DNA of 64,000 bases, taken from Fistulifera solaris. Taxonomy: Eukaryota > Bacillariophyta > Bacillariophyceae > Naviculales > Stauroneidaceae. Shown in pieces: positions 49,680 through 61,100 of this stretch (within the stretch, counting starts at the first letter, position 1; each line of letters starts with the position of its first letter). Made by a program: the position numbers and the translations under genes. The stretch covers positions 496,001 through 560,000 of the forward strand of contig AP026155.1 of the NCBI GenBank assembly GCA_030295235.1. The letters run 5' to 3'. Under the pieces are notes generated by a model. The model had not been told where the DNA came from. It was given only the letters and a program-made list of their open reading frames with translations, and ran no database searches.

Positions 49680-52284
49680 ATGAAGCTCTTTGGCGTCTCA
49701 TCGATTCTTACATCTTTCGCTCTTCAGTCGATTTGGCTGGAAGTAGCCAAAGCAAACGTTTGCATGATGCTCTATCAGATGGCCGGTGCGTATCTTTTGA
49801 ATCGTTCACGCGTCATCGGATCCGCCTATATTCGCTCACACATCCTTCCTTTTAGACAATTATCTCGAGTACTTTATTCGACAGGATAACAACGAGCTGA
49901 TCAACTCGGCTGCCATTCGAGAGCCTACATTGACAACCTGGGTGTATTTTGACAGTCGCAACTACGGCACCGCCGAAGATATTACTTTACCCTTGGAGGA
50001 AGTGTTTGCTCCTGATGGAACTCCTCTCGCAGCAAAGTTCGAAGGCAGTCTCTTAATGACCTGGGATCATGCGAGAGAACAGATGGTCGTCAATGCATCT
50101 TCTACTGTAGAGTTGAACAGCGACCATCCTCAGACTCTGTTCAACTTTTTGGCGTACGCAATGACCGACTGCGTTGCTCGTGGCTCTACCGAGTACATGC
50201 TTATTTTGTCATCGCACGGTAGTGGAATGTTCGGATTTGGAGGTGACGAAAATGTCGCGCGACGTCGTCGTCGTTTGTTGCAGGCGAATCAAAATATTGT
50301 CAACGCGGTGCAGTCGGCCCTCGGTGCCGTGGAGGGTGCCCCCGCAAAATTGGATGTTTTAGGCTTCGATGCTGGCTTGATGCAAGCGGTCGATACTCTC
50401 GACGAATACCACAACATTACAAAGTACTATATGGCTAGCCAAGCTGTGGAGCCCGGACACGGTATGACTCGTATTGGTTCGTTTGCTTCGATCAAATGAC
50501 ACCCCTCTCACTCATCAATCACTTCTTCTTGTCACAGGCTGGGCTTACAACTTTTTAGAGCCTGCTACTAATGCTCTGGAATACGCTATCAATTTCCATG
50601 ACAATTTCTTGCAGCAAACACAGGGTTCGGATGTCCACATGACCCCCAAGACATTGGCTATCGTTGATGCGGACCTGTTTATTCCGTTCCTCAATGCGTG
50701 GGATGCACTGTTTTTGGAGCTCAGCATTAAAATTGCAAATGACAAGAATGTGCACACAATTATGCAACGTTCTCGCCTGAACACATTGGCCTTTATGGGT
50801 GCCATCGATACTTCCGATACCAACACACCGTCGGCAATGGACATTGGAAGTTTTTTCGAAACATTCCGCACCATGTGTTCAATTGATCCGAACAGCGAAG
50901 TCGAAACTTTGATGGCAGCTGCTGAAACTGCGTATACTGCCATGTTCGTCTCGAGAGGAAACGGTCCAGGAACACCACCAGCATCCGGGATGCACATCCT
51001 GTGGCCGCAGCGACAAGTTTACGAGAGATATGACCTGTCCGTGATCATCGAAAGTGATAGTCTTGCTGCAACTGGCGACGCTCCCAACTGGATTAATTTC
51101 CTAATGACTTTCTATCAAGCCGCCGCTCCTGAAGCTGTCAGTGAAAAATCGGTTTGTCTACAATCGATCGTCTCGGATCTTGAGGCGACCGCGGATGGTC
51201 GTCTGCTTTTGAATCCCGCAATCGTAGGAACTGACAGTGGAGTTATTGCATCCAGTGCATTGGCGATTAGAACCGATAGAATCTATGTGAATTATGGTAT
51301 CGATCTCACGTTCCTCTTGAAAGGCCGACTTCGTCATCTGAAAAAACCATTCCCTCCATGGCTAGTGCCAATCGCACTGCAATCAACCACCCGCTCAAGC
51401 CGAACTGGGAGAACGCTCAGAGACGTTTGCAAACGGAAACCGGTGATTATTTTATTTTGTTCGGTGGTAATGTGCTTGGAGCATTCGAAGGACCCGAGTT
51501 TGTCGCTACCTGGGACAAGAAGTTTTATTTTCTTGGAAACAGTGACTCGGGGGAGCTAGTATATGCTACGGATAGTAAAGGTGGACTGAAAAGCATTCCG
51601 GTCATGTATTTTGCAAGGAGTACCCCAATCACCGCCGCCGATATTCCACTTGGCAGTACCATTGAGCGCGCAATGTTTTTGGGCGGTATCTTTGGCTTCC
51701 TCACCGTCTCTCCCTCCGATGCCATATTATCTGTCATCAGCAGCTACGTCCTCTACACCTTTGATCCGGTAACAAGGGCATTCCGTGAAACCCCCACTTG
51801 GGCTGGCGGTCAAATCACACCCGTACTATTTTCGGAACTTGTTGTTGGTGACAAGGTAGTTACTCAACTGGTGGGTGGCTTTCGCAGCACCATCTTCCCG
51901 TGGGGCGAAGACAGTGATTTTGGAGTTCTCGTTATGGATGCGGTCAAATTCATCAGTAGAATCGATGCATTAGATTCGGTAAAGGTTGAAATGAGGGCGT
52001 ATGATAATGATGTCCGGGGGGCTGTTGACTTCTTTTCAGCATCGTTAACTTCCAGTGAGCTGGGAGGATCGACTGCTAAACCTCCCACTGCAGAATCACC
52101 GTCTACAGGACCTCCAACTGCTAGTCCTCCTACTGCCAATGCTCCCACTGCAGGCCCTCCGACGGATGCACCTCCCGTTGGAGATGCTCCTGCTGCTGAA
52201 CCCACTAGTGGAAGTTTCGGAAGTCGTGTCATGTTGTGGACGGCATTAGTCTTTGCCCCCGCTGTGATGTTTGTGTTGTTCTAG
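49680..52284 (+). CDS. Clostripain (C11)-family protein lacking the catalytic Cys, GPI-type tail
   Basis: Exons 49680-49785, 49856-50461 and 50538-52284; introns 70 and 76 bp. The signal peptide (MKLFGVSSILTSFALQS...) leads into NVCMMLYQMADNYLEYFIRQ, where intron 1 splits Ala-Asp, the usual start of a C11 peptidase. The catalytic His is in LILSSHGSGMFGFGG. The Cys expected in FDACLM is Gly here (FDAGLMQ, codon GGC), so peptidase activity is unlikely. A one-base frame change lies between about 51268 and 51357. The downstream part is an unrecognised beta-rich domain, then a Pro/Thr/Ala repeat stalk and a hydrophobic C-terminus with a Ser/Gly-rich site before it, typical of a GPI-anchor signal. 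It is probably a cell-surface protein. Confidence 0.75.
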
Positions 52285-52288
52285 ATGC

Positions 52289-52337
52289 AAAGGAAAGGAA
52301 AGGAAAGGAAAGGAAAGGAAAGGAAAGGAAAGGAAAG
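52289..52337. repeat. (GGAAA)n microsatellite
   Basis: About nine perfect AAAGG units starting 5 bp after a stop codon. Confidence 0.9.
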
Positions 52338-52512
52338 AAGAAACAGCACGCCAAGAAGCTGAGACCAAACACAAAACGAGACCATTAAACACTATAAAAA
52401 TAATAAACACGACAAGTGGAGTAATCGTGAACGGTGGACTAAATTCAGTCACGAGATCGCAATTTTCATTGAACTGTATGCGTTTTTCAAAAGTCCTTTT
52501 CATTTTAGTTGC

Positions 52513-52521
52513 TACCAGGTA
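52513..52521. promoter_or_regulatory. TACCAGGTA site
   Basis: Exact motif 78 bp upstream of the TCAIM-like start codon at 52599. Confidence 0.35.
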
Positions 52522-52598
52522 CATTTTCAAATACGACGACACACACAGCAACAACAATAAGAAGCAAATAGGAAAAAGCTTTCAAATCACTTGCACAG

Positions 52599-54099
52599 AT
52601 GTCCCGCTCGAATACGGTACGATCCGTGTACATGGCCCGTGTCCGACGAGCTTTTTTTGTTGCGCGTTCATCCCGATCGGTTTCGTTCTCCATCCATACG
52701 ATCGCAACAAGCTCGCTTGGTGCAAGCCTTGTCGAATCGGATGAATCAATCGGATTTTACGGCGTGGCAGCAGCAACAACAGGAAAGTGTTACTCCTACA
52801 TTTTTATTAAATCAAGACGACAACACAACGTATCCCTTTGTTTTGGAAAAGCGCGATGGGTCTTTCTTTCGAACTGAATTACAAATGAATGCCTCTGTGG
52901 ATGTCATTCTTTCTACCATATTGCACGGTTTGAAGCAAGTGGGTGCGTTGCTTCCGGATCCCCCCGAAAGGGCATCCAATACGGAAGACGACGACGACGA
53001 CGACTCGTAGGAACACCACACCCCTTCACGAAACGATGGAGTCACATACGTACAACAATCATCCTAGTCCTTCATTTCATCCGAAAGGACGCAGTTTGTC
53101 CGATTTCTTGTCCAATTTGCAACCCAATGAAATTTCAACACGTCGGAACAGTCGCATCGATGCCCAAGCAGCCGCTTTGGCCGTAAGACGGTTGTATCGA
53201 TTTCAAGCCGTCGATGCAACTTCCTTGGGATGGTCGTCGGCTTGGGTCGCGACCTTGTTTCGAAGATTGCTCGATTTGCATCATTATCATCATCATTCTC
53301 AACCATTTAAAGTCCATTCCTTTTATCCCATTCGTTTGGTATTTTCGAATGCGGCCGCCAAAGTATCGATCCTACAACGCCCGGATCATGCCTTGGATGT
53401 GTATGGTGGTGTATTGCGCTTGAGTCCAGCCAGTACATCGATGCAATGGCTCGAAGCACTCGCGAGTGTGACTTCGGAACGTATCGAGGAAATTCAATAT
53501 CATCAATCCCAAATGTTGGCTTATTCCAAGACGATTCACAGTGTTTTGGGAGTCAAAGTTAAGAAAGGTCATTCGTGTAGCAATGTGGAGTATTTTTCCT
53601 TTCTAGAACGCTTGTCGCATCAATTATTGCCGTTAGAGAATGATGTGTCTCGGTCAACGACACTGCAATTATCGACATCATTCCCTCATTTTTCCAAGAC
53701 ACCGATGGTCATGATGATTGAAGCGTCGACCCTGTGTCGTCGACCGATCGTGACAACGGAAGGCCAACTCCGACTCGGCGCGGCCATGAATACCACGACG
53801 GTACTACGGGCCATGACGGAACTCAGTCCAGTGGCTCGACAACGGCGGGACGAACATGAAGTATTCCGCGAACAACAAAGGAATGGATTCAACAAGCGCA
53901 ATATCAATTGGGATTGCAGCATGTTTATGCGACCGGAACGGTTTCTTTTACTGATTTTAATACAAGTTTGGAACGATTGATAGTCAATGGTCAAGTTGGG
54001 CAACATTTGGCAGGTCATTCGTTGGGAATAACCGGTGCGGATCGTTTTTGTCATTTGGCGGATGATGGATCGTTGGTGATTCCTCACAATTGGGTGTGA
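52599..54099 (+). CDS. TCAIM-like protein (DUF4460 J-like + DUF4461), three single-base frame changes
   Basis: The ATG at 52599 gives MSRSNTVRSVYMARVRRAFF. Adding one T to the T7 run (52652-52658) joins this to LLRVHPDRFRSPSIRSQQAR, a degenerate J-domain with HPD in the order seen in animal TCAIM. A C6 run (52960-52965) and an A3 (53877-53879) need one base removed and one added. The rest then reads SLSDFLSNLQPNEIS, AALAVRRLYRFQAVDATSLGW and, at the end, IQQAQYQLGLQHVYATGTVS, like the C-terminal DUF4461 region. TCAIM is mitochondrial in animals and the HPD motif suggests Hsp70-type partners, but function in protists is unknown. The basic N-terminus fits a mitochondrial signal. Confidence 0.6.
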
Positions 54100-54548
54100 C
54101 TCTACTGTAATCATCCGTTGTATTGTTTACTTCATTCCTGTTCTTGATGGCTTGCTACATACAACGCTTTATATCTCATGCCGTTCGGTTGTGCGTATAG
54201 CGAATCGCATCTAAACTATTACTACAACATAGGTTTTGGTATTCAACCCGGGAATAAATTTTTGTGTGTCCCGAAGTCATTTGCCATAAATATTTCGCTT
54301 TTCACCTGCGATGACCGTTTTTTTCCGATGATTTCTTTTGAAACAATAAAATCGGAAAACGATACATGAATAGCAAGAAGAGAAAGAGACAAATCTGTCT
54401 TATCGAACTTGCATTGCTCTTTCTACTCGTCTGTAGCTACGATGAAAGCTAGAACGATCTGAATTCACCAATTGACATCGATATCATAAGTCAAGAAACA
54501 CCTTCTCATTCTTTGCTCATCGACAAAAGTCGCTTTTCTTTCTTAACG
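54100..54548. other. Intergenic, no gene recognised
   Basis: Upstream region of the type II membrane protein. Nothing recognisable. Confidence 0.5.
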
Positions 54549-56054
54549 ATGCCAGTAATAACGACGAACTCTGCAAGAACGGTGACTCGTCGCAACAATG
54601 AAGCCATTACGAAATTATCCAGAATACATGGAGGAAGAATGGTGAAAGGAATATTGGGAGGTTTTCTACTTTTCTTTCTGGCTTGGAATTACTACATGGG
54701 GGTTCGCTTCATTCGTCCGCCCATTTTACAGAATGACCGCAATAACAACAACAACGCCTTACGAAAATATCCACCGCATCGTTATTATCATCTCAATAGT
54801 ATACCGAAACATCAACAACCGTCTTTTTGACGACCGAGACGGAATACATTTATGGTGAATGGCCCATCGTATTGCCACTCCGTGCCCGGAATGCCAATCA
54901 GCGACAAAAAAGGAATGAACACGGACCCTTTAAAATTGCTGTCGATCAAACTTCTTGGATATCTCGTGAAGACGTGTCGCTGCCCTTTGCAGATGGCACC
55001 AATCCCAGTATCATTTCAGTGGATCGCTTGAAGGGCTGGGACGCTCTACCCAGTCTGTTGCAACAGTTTCCCCAGACACGCTTCGTGGCGACGGCGTGTA
55101 TGACCAACAGTCAATGTGCGTGGAAGGATTCTCCGTCCGAAATACAGCAGTATCAGATATCAACCCAAACTCAGCCGGATACCATCCGCACTGTATTATT
55201 ATTACTGGACGATTCCTTTCAAACATTGACCCAAGCCACCATCTATTTAGAGCGAGATGCGGCTTGGGGACGGAAATTGCGACAACCGAGTTCTTCCTTG
55301 TACTTGCCGGCTCTTGATGATGCCCGATTGTTTCGTCACAATCAGCAATTGTTTGTCAGTTACCGAGAAGGACCAGGATTTGGGTACGAGACACAAGTCT
55401 TGAATCCCATTCATTTGCAATTTACTACGTCCAGTCAAGAATGGTCCGCGCACATTCGTGCCTCCGAGACGAGTTCCTTTTGCTGTGGACGGAATATGGC
55501 ATTGATGCGTGGAGAAAGTGAGGAACAGTTGCGGGCATTGACGTGGGTCGATCCGGTGACCATTATTGACATTGATACGACTCCGGGTGCCACCAACAAG
55601 AATAAGCGACGAAAGTTGGCCGCCGAGCACAAATCCCACATTCACGGCACCAATGGGTTCATGGTGGAAATTCCATCCTCAGAGGAGGAGGAGGAAGTGA
55701 CATTCTTGGGAGTCGCACACTTTCATCGTCCCAATGACCGGAAAGAGAATCCGTACGCTCGGTTCGGACATCACTACACGCACGCTTTTTTACACGGTAC
55801 GGAAGGATCAACTGGTGGGATTGTCACCCGAATTTGTATTACCCTCCAAATATGATGAGGATGATGGAGAAGTGATTCAATTTTTGTCGGGGTTGGAATA
55901 CGATGCGCCGCGCAATGAAGTGGTAATTGCGTACGGAATTAACGATTGTGAAGCTGCTGTAGAGGTGGTGGATCTACAAGTCATATTGCAATTCTTGCGA
56001 CCCGTGTCTGATGGCCAGCAAGTCGTCGATTTTATGATGCCTTTGAAATCATAG
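54549..56054 (+). CDS. Type II membrane protein with propeller-like lumenal domain (two frame changes)
   Basis: The ATG at 54549 opens a short basic N-terminus, a single membrane helix (GILGGFLLFFLAWNYYMGV), an Asn-rich stem and a lumenal domain of about 400 residues. The frame breaks at T5 (54824-54828; one more T gives QPSFLTTETEYIYG) and T6 (55786-55791; one fewer gives THAFYTVRKDQLVGLSPEF). The lumenal part contains ADGTNPSIIS, LPALDDARLF, YREGPGFGYE and, near the end, IQFLSGLEYDAPR and VVIAYGINDCEA. These resemble five-bladed propeller glycosidases or phosphorylases (GH43/GH130-like) and their Golgi relatives, but I cannot name a family with confidence. Golgi location is inferred from the topology. 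Confidence 0.6.
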
Positions 56055-56255
56055 TGACGAAGATTATGCAATTCGTGTTAAGTTTCTCAATAAAATAGAT
56101 CAATTCGACTGTCGGTTTCGGCCATACTCTGTAAACTACCGGTACCGGTAGTTGGCTTGTGACCTTAGTCTCGTCCGTCTGTCGTCGGTCACTCGCAAGC
56201 CGTCTGGCCATCCTCCAACGTTCTTGACGCGATTCATTCAGCCAGACGACCAACG

Positions 56256-58131
56256 ATGAAAAACGAAAAACGTCGCAAGGATCTCACCATGACGCCTTCA
56301 GCAAAGAAAGCCCGGTGCTGGAAAGCCAAACGTTCCTTGCCAACGATACAAACGAATAGCGAAATGAAGGACGACACAGATAGCAGCGATCAGGCTGAAA
56401 AGGTGAAGAAAAAGAAAGACAAGAGGGAAAAGAAGATCAAAAGGAGAAGAAAGAAAAGAAGGTGAAGAAAGACAAGAAGAAAGAACAAAGAGAAAAGATC
56501 GATCACCAGAGAATAAATTTCCTCTCAAAAGACAGCGTTACGAGCCTGAAAGTTCATCTACGGGAGAAGCGTCGACAAGGAATCATATTCAACAAGAAGA
56601 AACAACAGGAGACTCACTGGCGCAATACAATCGCAACAATCCGCGTCCCCGCGCCGAGTCGTCTTCTTTATTAAAACCCGAAGACAAAGACGCCGATCGA
56701 TGTGTGACTCTATTGCTGTTCTATCAATACGTTGAACCCGTCTGGAACGAAGAACAATACCAAGAAGCTTTGCGGATTGCCGAAACATTGGCGACACGCC
56801 ACCAATTGTCGGGTCGTATGCGGGTCGCCCGCGAAGGCTTCAATTGCACGCTCACTTCGAAACACAGAACCGAGATGTACGACTTTTGTCAGTCGTTGCG
56901 CGATTGGAATGACGTCTTCTATAAGACGGAATTCAAATTCACGCACGACTTGCCTTCGGCACAAGCATTTCCGCAACTCAAAGTCATCCCCGTCGTGGAA
57001 TTGGTGCATTACGGTTTGGAAGGACGCAAGGCTCCACCCATTGCGCAATATTCCGGTGTACATTTAGAGCCGACTCACTATCATCAGAAATTGGCAGAAC
57101 CCAACACGGTCGTCATTGATGTTCGGAATCATTACGAAGCGGTGATTGGGCATTTTCAGCCACCGACAGAGGCCGACGGGGAGGACACACCACCCAAGTA
57201 TATTGATCCGAAAATGCGAAAAAGCACTGAATTCCCCGCCTGGTTGGACAATCCAGAGACTCAGAAAGAATTGAAAGGGAAACAAGTCCTTATGTTTTGT
57301 ACAGGAGGAATTCGTTGCGAAAGGGCATCGGCTTTGCTTAAGTACAAGATGGCCACGGATCCAGTGGTCAAAGGTAAGTCAATTGATTGATTTGATTTGG
57401 ACGAAATGATAAAAACTCACAATCCTTTAGACCTCGGTATCAAGGGTGTTTACCAGTTGCAGGGTGGCATTGACAAATACTTTAAAGAATTCCCCGACGG
57501 CGGTTACTGGAAAGGAAAAAATTACGTGTTCGACAAACGCTTTTCTCACGCTCCCCTTTTGAAGGAGGAACATGTACCCGAGGCCAAGCCCGACGCTCCC
57601 ATTTCATCGTGCGAAGCGTGTGGCAAGCCGTGGGACAAGTTTCGCGGAAAGCAAAGGTGTTATACGTGTGGAGTACCGAGTTTGGTGTGTCGAGATTGTT
57701 TGGAAAGCAAATCAAAACCGCGGTGTGATTTGTGTGTAGCGCAGAACATTCGATCGAAGCGGGAATGGAGAGAGAAGGAACAGCAGGAGATTGAAGAATA
57801 CGAAAAACGATCGAAAGCCAGAGGTGTTTTGCTGGCTGCGACGCACAAAGAAAACCAAAATAACGTGACGCGACTCTTTTTGAAGAATATGTGTCGAAAG
57901 AACATGACAGATGCTATTCTATTGGATTTTCTGCCGGGAATCACTCATCTAGTCTGGAAAAATCGAGCTGGAGAGTTTACAGGACAAGGCTGGGTTGAGA
58001 TGGAATCCCCCGAAGCAGCTGCTGCCGCTGTTGCAAGAACGGGTGAAGTTATTTTAGGCCGAGCGTTGCACATAAAGTTTGATCCTCCAGATGGGAAAGA
58101 TGTTTGGCCTCCTCCGCATAGCAAAGTCTAA
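56256..58131 (+). CDS. TrhO-like rhodanese with Cys-rich segment and C-terminal RRM
   Basis: Exon 1 is 56256-57373 and exon 2 is 57431-58131 (57-bp intron, GTAAGT...TTTAG). A very Lys-rich N-terminus (nuclear or nucleolar type) is broken by one frame change in the A-rich stretch around 56405-56460. Then comes the TrhO/UPF0176 layout: an acylphosphatase-like part (LLLFYQYVEPV, MRVAREGFNCTL) and a rhodanese domain with the active-site Cys in LMFCTGGIRCERAS. After YQLQGGIDKYF are CxxC pairs (CEACGKPW, CYTCGVPS, CDLCVAQ). Finally VTRLFLKNM, then GQGWVEMESPEAAAAAV, match an RRM. TrhO hydroxylates U34 of bacterial tRNAs; the RNA-binding tail fits an RNA substrate. Confidence 0.8.
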
Positions 58132-58194
58132 TCAACACAAGAGACGGAATGAATATTGGTGATAAAACGGTAGTAGCGATCGATTTTTGTGCTA

Positions 58195-61100
58195 TCAAAC
58201 AAAATTTCCGTGTGAATCGGACTGTGTACTGCTGGTGGTGTCGATGCTGCTTGTATCATAGGAAAGAAGACGGGTGGCAGGAGCTCCAATCCACACGCTG
58301 TCAGACTCAATAACCTCTCCCGTCATGGCGAGACTCTTCTCGAGAATCATCGAGTTGTCTTCCATGCAGACACCTTGTTGAATTCGTGACCTAGAACGAA
58401 GTGTAACGTTATTGCCCATTTTGATCTTTGAGAGCTCGAAATTTCCTCGAGTATTCAAATGACAAACAATCGAGGCACAGTCGATAACGCAGCGGTCTCC
58501 CATCTCAACAAGATCCGGCTCGGGCATGTAAGGGTCGCCACCTGCAGGGTACAAACAACAGTCACGGCCAGCTTTCAGCCCAAGGGCCCGGAAGAAAAAG
58601 GTCATCAACGGCGAACCCGAAAATAGATCCATGATGTTCATCCGCCCATTGTGTCGCACAGTCGATATGATCTGATACAACTCCCAACGTTGCCCATAGC
58701 TGCAAGTGTCGTAGTTATAGCGCCCTTCCTCTCTTTGCCCCATGAGCCCCCACTTTGATGACACCTCAACGGCAAACCATATCAGGACACTGAACAAATG
58801 AGTGAATACAAAAGTGATCAAGACTACTAGATACATCGAGGACGAAGAAACTTCGGTTCCTGAGTAGTCACGTTCAGACAAGCGCCATCCGAAGAAATAG
58901 CCAGCAGCCAACTGAGTTGCCGCTAATATGGGCCTGTGCGGAAGGTCATGACAGTGAGTCAAAAGCCTGAAAAATAATGCCTAACTCTCGAATGTAATGA
59001 TACTTACATTGTGTGGAGAGCGGCATTCGCAACACGGGTTAAGATTGTGAACAAAATGATCATCCAGGTCGGCCAAACCCAGTAGGGGGCTTCGTTGTTG
59101 TAGACCGCTTTCCCAAATGGTCGCAATGTCGTCTCGTCTCCATGAAACTGCAATTGACTCGGTTTGACGTCAGATGAATTGACCACATAACTTGACGCTT
59201 CTAGGCCTTTTTCGAGAAGGACAGGTTCACCACATCGTGAGCCGAACCAGACACTTTGTTCCGGTAAATATCGTCCAGCCGGACAAACAGAGTTTGATCC
59301 AAGAACTGCATTTTTCCTATTATGCCGCCGGGTAGAACAACTGTGTTGTCAGAAACATTCGCTCCGGCACAAAGGACTATTTTCTCGCACGAGTCTGTTG
59401 TTGTACTTAAAAGACAAGTTCGTGATCCAAACACAACATCATCTCCTATTTCAAGTAAATCGAACTCCCCGTGAAAATCGGTTGATGACCAGGCCAGAAG
59501 ACACGTTTCCCTATCTTTGCACCAAGTAAGCGGTAAAGGATGCTAACTAATTCGTAGTGTCGTCCCAAAATTTCAGTGCAGTCTTGCATACTCTCTCGTG
59601 TGAAAATGTTCGCCGCAAGATGATGGCGAACCACTTCCCATTCAGAGGTAGGATCTCGTTGACCTGGCCTGAATTTTCCAATGATGAATCTTTTCACCAA
59701 AATGGCGAATATCATGTAGACAAGAGGGGCGACAGTAGCGCGGACTACTCGAATTCCGATGAAAAAGGTATTCTTCTCACATCACAGAGCCATTCCATCA
59801 AGTCATTCATCGTATCGAAGGGCTCATCGTGATGCCAAGGCATGGTAATCATCCAGTACAAGATGGCGAAAGCCGGGATATGCGAAATGGTGGTGACAAA
59901 TAATTTGATTGGCCATATTAGAAAGATTTGAGAAGTCAAATAAGGTTCAGGAAGAGCCTCTCGGTTGTATCGCAGGTTGTCAGAATCAGGCGAAGCACCT
60001 ATTTCATAGCTCGACGTAGCCGGACCTAGATGTCTCCCATCTGGTACTTCTGTATTAGGTGCTACAACGGATCTTATGCCAACGCTGGCTTGGTTTCCGA
60101 CCCGCACAGGACCTAGTATCACACAACCGTTATCAACACCGAAAGCTCGAACAGTCGAATACTCGATGGCAGCTTCGTCTCCGACTGTAACTAGGTCATA
60201 TTCAGCTACATCGGCAGCAGAACTGATTCTCGCGTTCTTTCCGATCTTTGCTCCGAGGGCGCGGTAGTAGAAGTTGAGCATCGCCGCATTAGATCCCCAA
60301 ATACCGCGCCCAATCATTTTTCTGAAGATTTCAACTATCCACCAACGAAGATAATATGATCCCCAGATACCAAATCTGCCCGCCTTGTACCTGCCGATGA
60401 CTGCCCATTTTATTAGCACAAAGATCCACGGTGTAACCGTCACCCAGAAGAAATGAAAGAACACTAGAGTGAAGATGATCTTGTACAAGTTGCGTTCCCC
60501 GGGTACAAATAGAAGTATCCACAGAAGACAACGAAAGAAGAGGAAAAATCTTGTCAAGTACCATAGGGGGTACAATACCGTGATGGGAAGAAGTTGAAAT
60601 GATGCCGAGAAAAAGTGTTGCTTGGTTCTATGCGGCTTGGATCAAAGGAAGCACGTGAAAGATTTAGGTCTTTTGAAAAGTGCGAAGAAGCAGCAACAGA
60701 CGCGGGGTCTGTTATTGATCGTGACTGTGGATTTGTTATTTTTTCTCCTCGACGTTCACGGATTACGTCCGAAATACTGAGACAGGTCGGATGATGGAAG
60801 ACTTCGGCTCCGCCGAAAGGAATGTCGTACATTTTCCGGATTCGGCTCGCGAGCTGCGAGGCTAGCATAGAACTCCCTCCTGTATTGAAGAAATTGGAGT
60901 CTGGTGCTGGTAAGCAATCTAAGTCAAGCAATATTTGAAACAGTTCCTGTAATTCTGAGACCAACGAATCCGTCGGACCATGCCCCGAGTTGAATTCTTC
61001 TTGCAAGATGGATACAATCGCATCAGACGGCTGTGGGGGATTCAACTCTGCGGAAGCAACGGGCTCATTTAATTTACACACATGGCTCGGCACGGCATAG

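Larger units (their letters stand above)
52285..52598. other. Intergenic with GGAAA satellite and a TACCAGGTA site
   Basis: A short tandem repeat lies directly after the clostripain-like stop codon, and TACCAGGTA at 52513-52521. No gene is seen. Confidence 0.5.
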
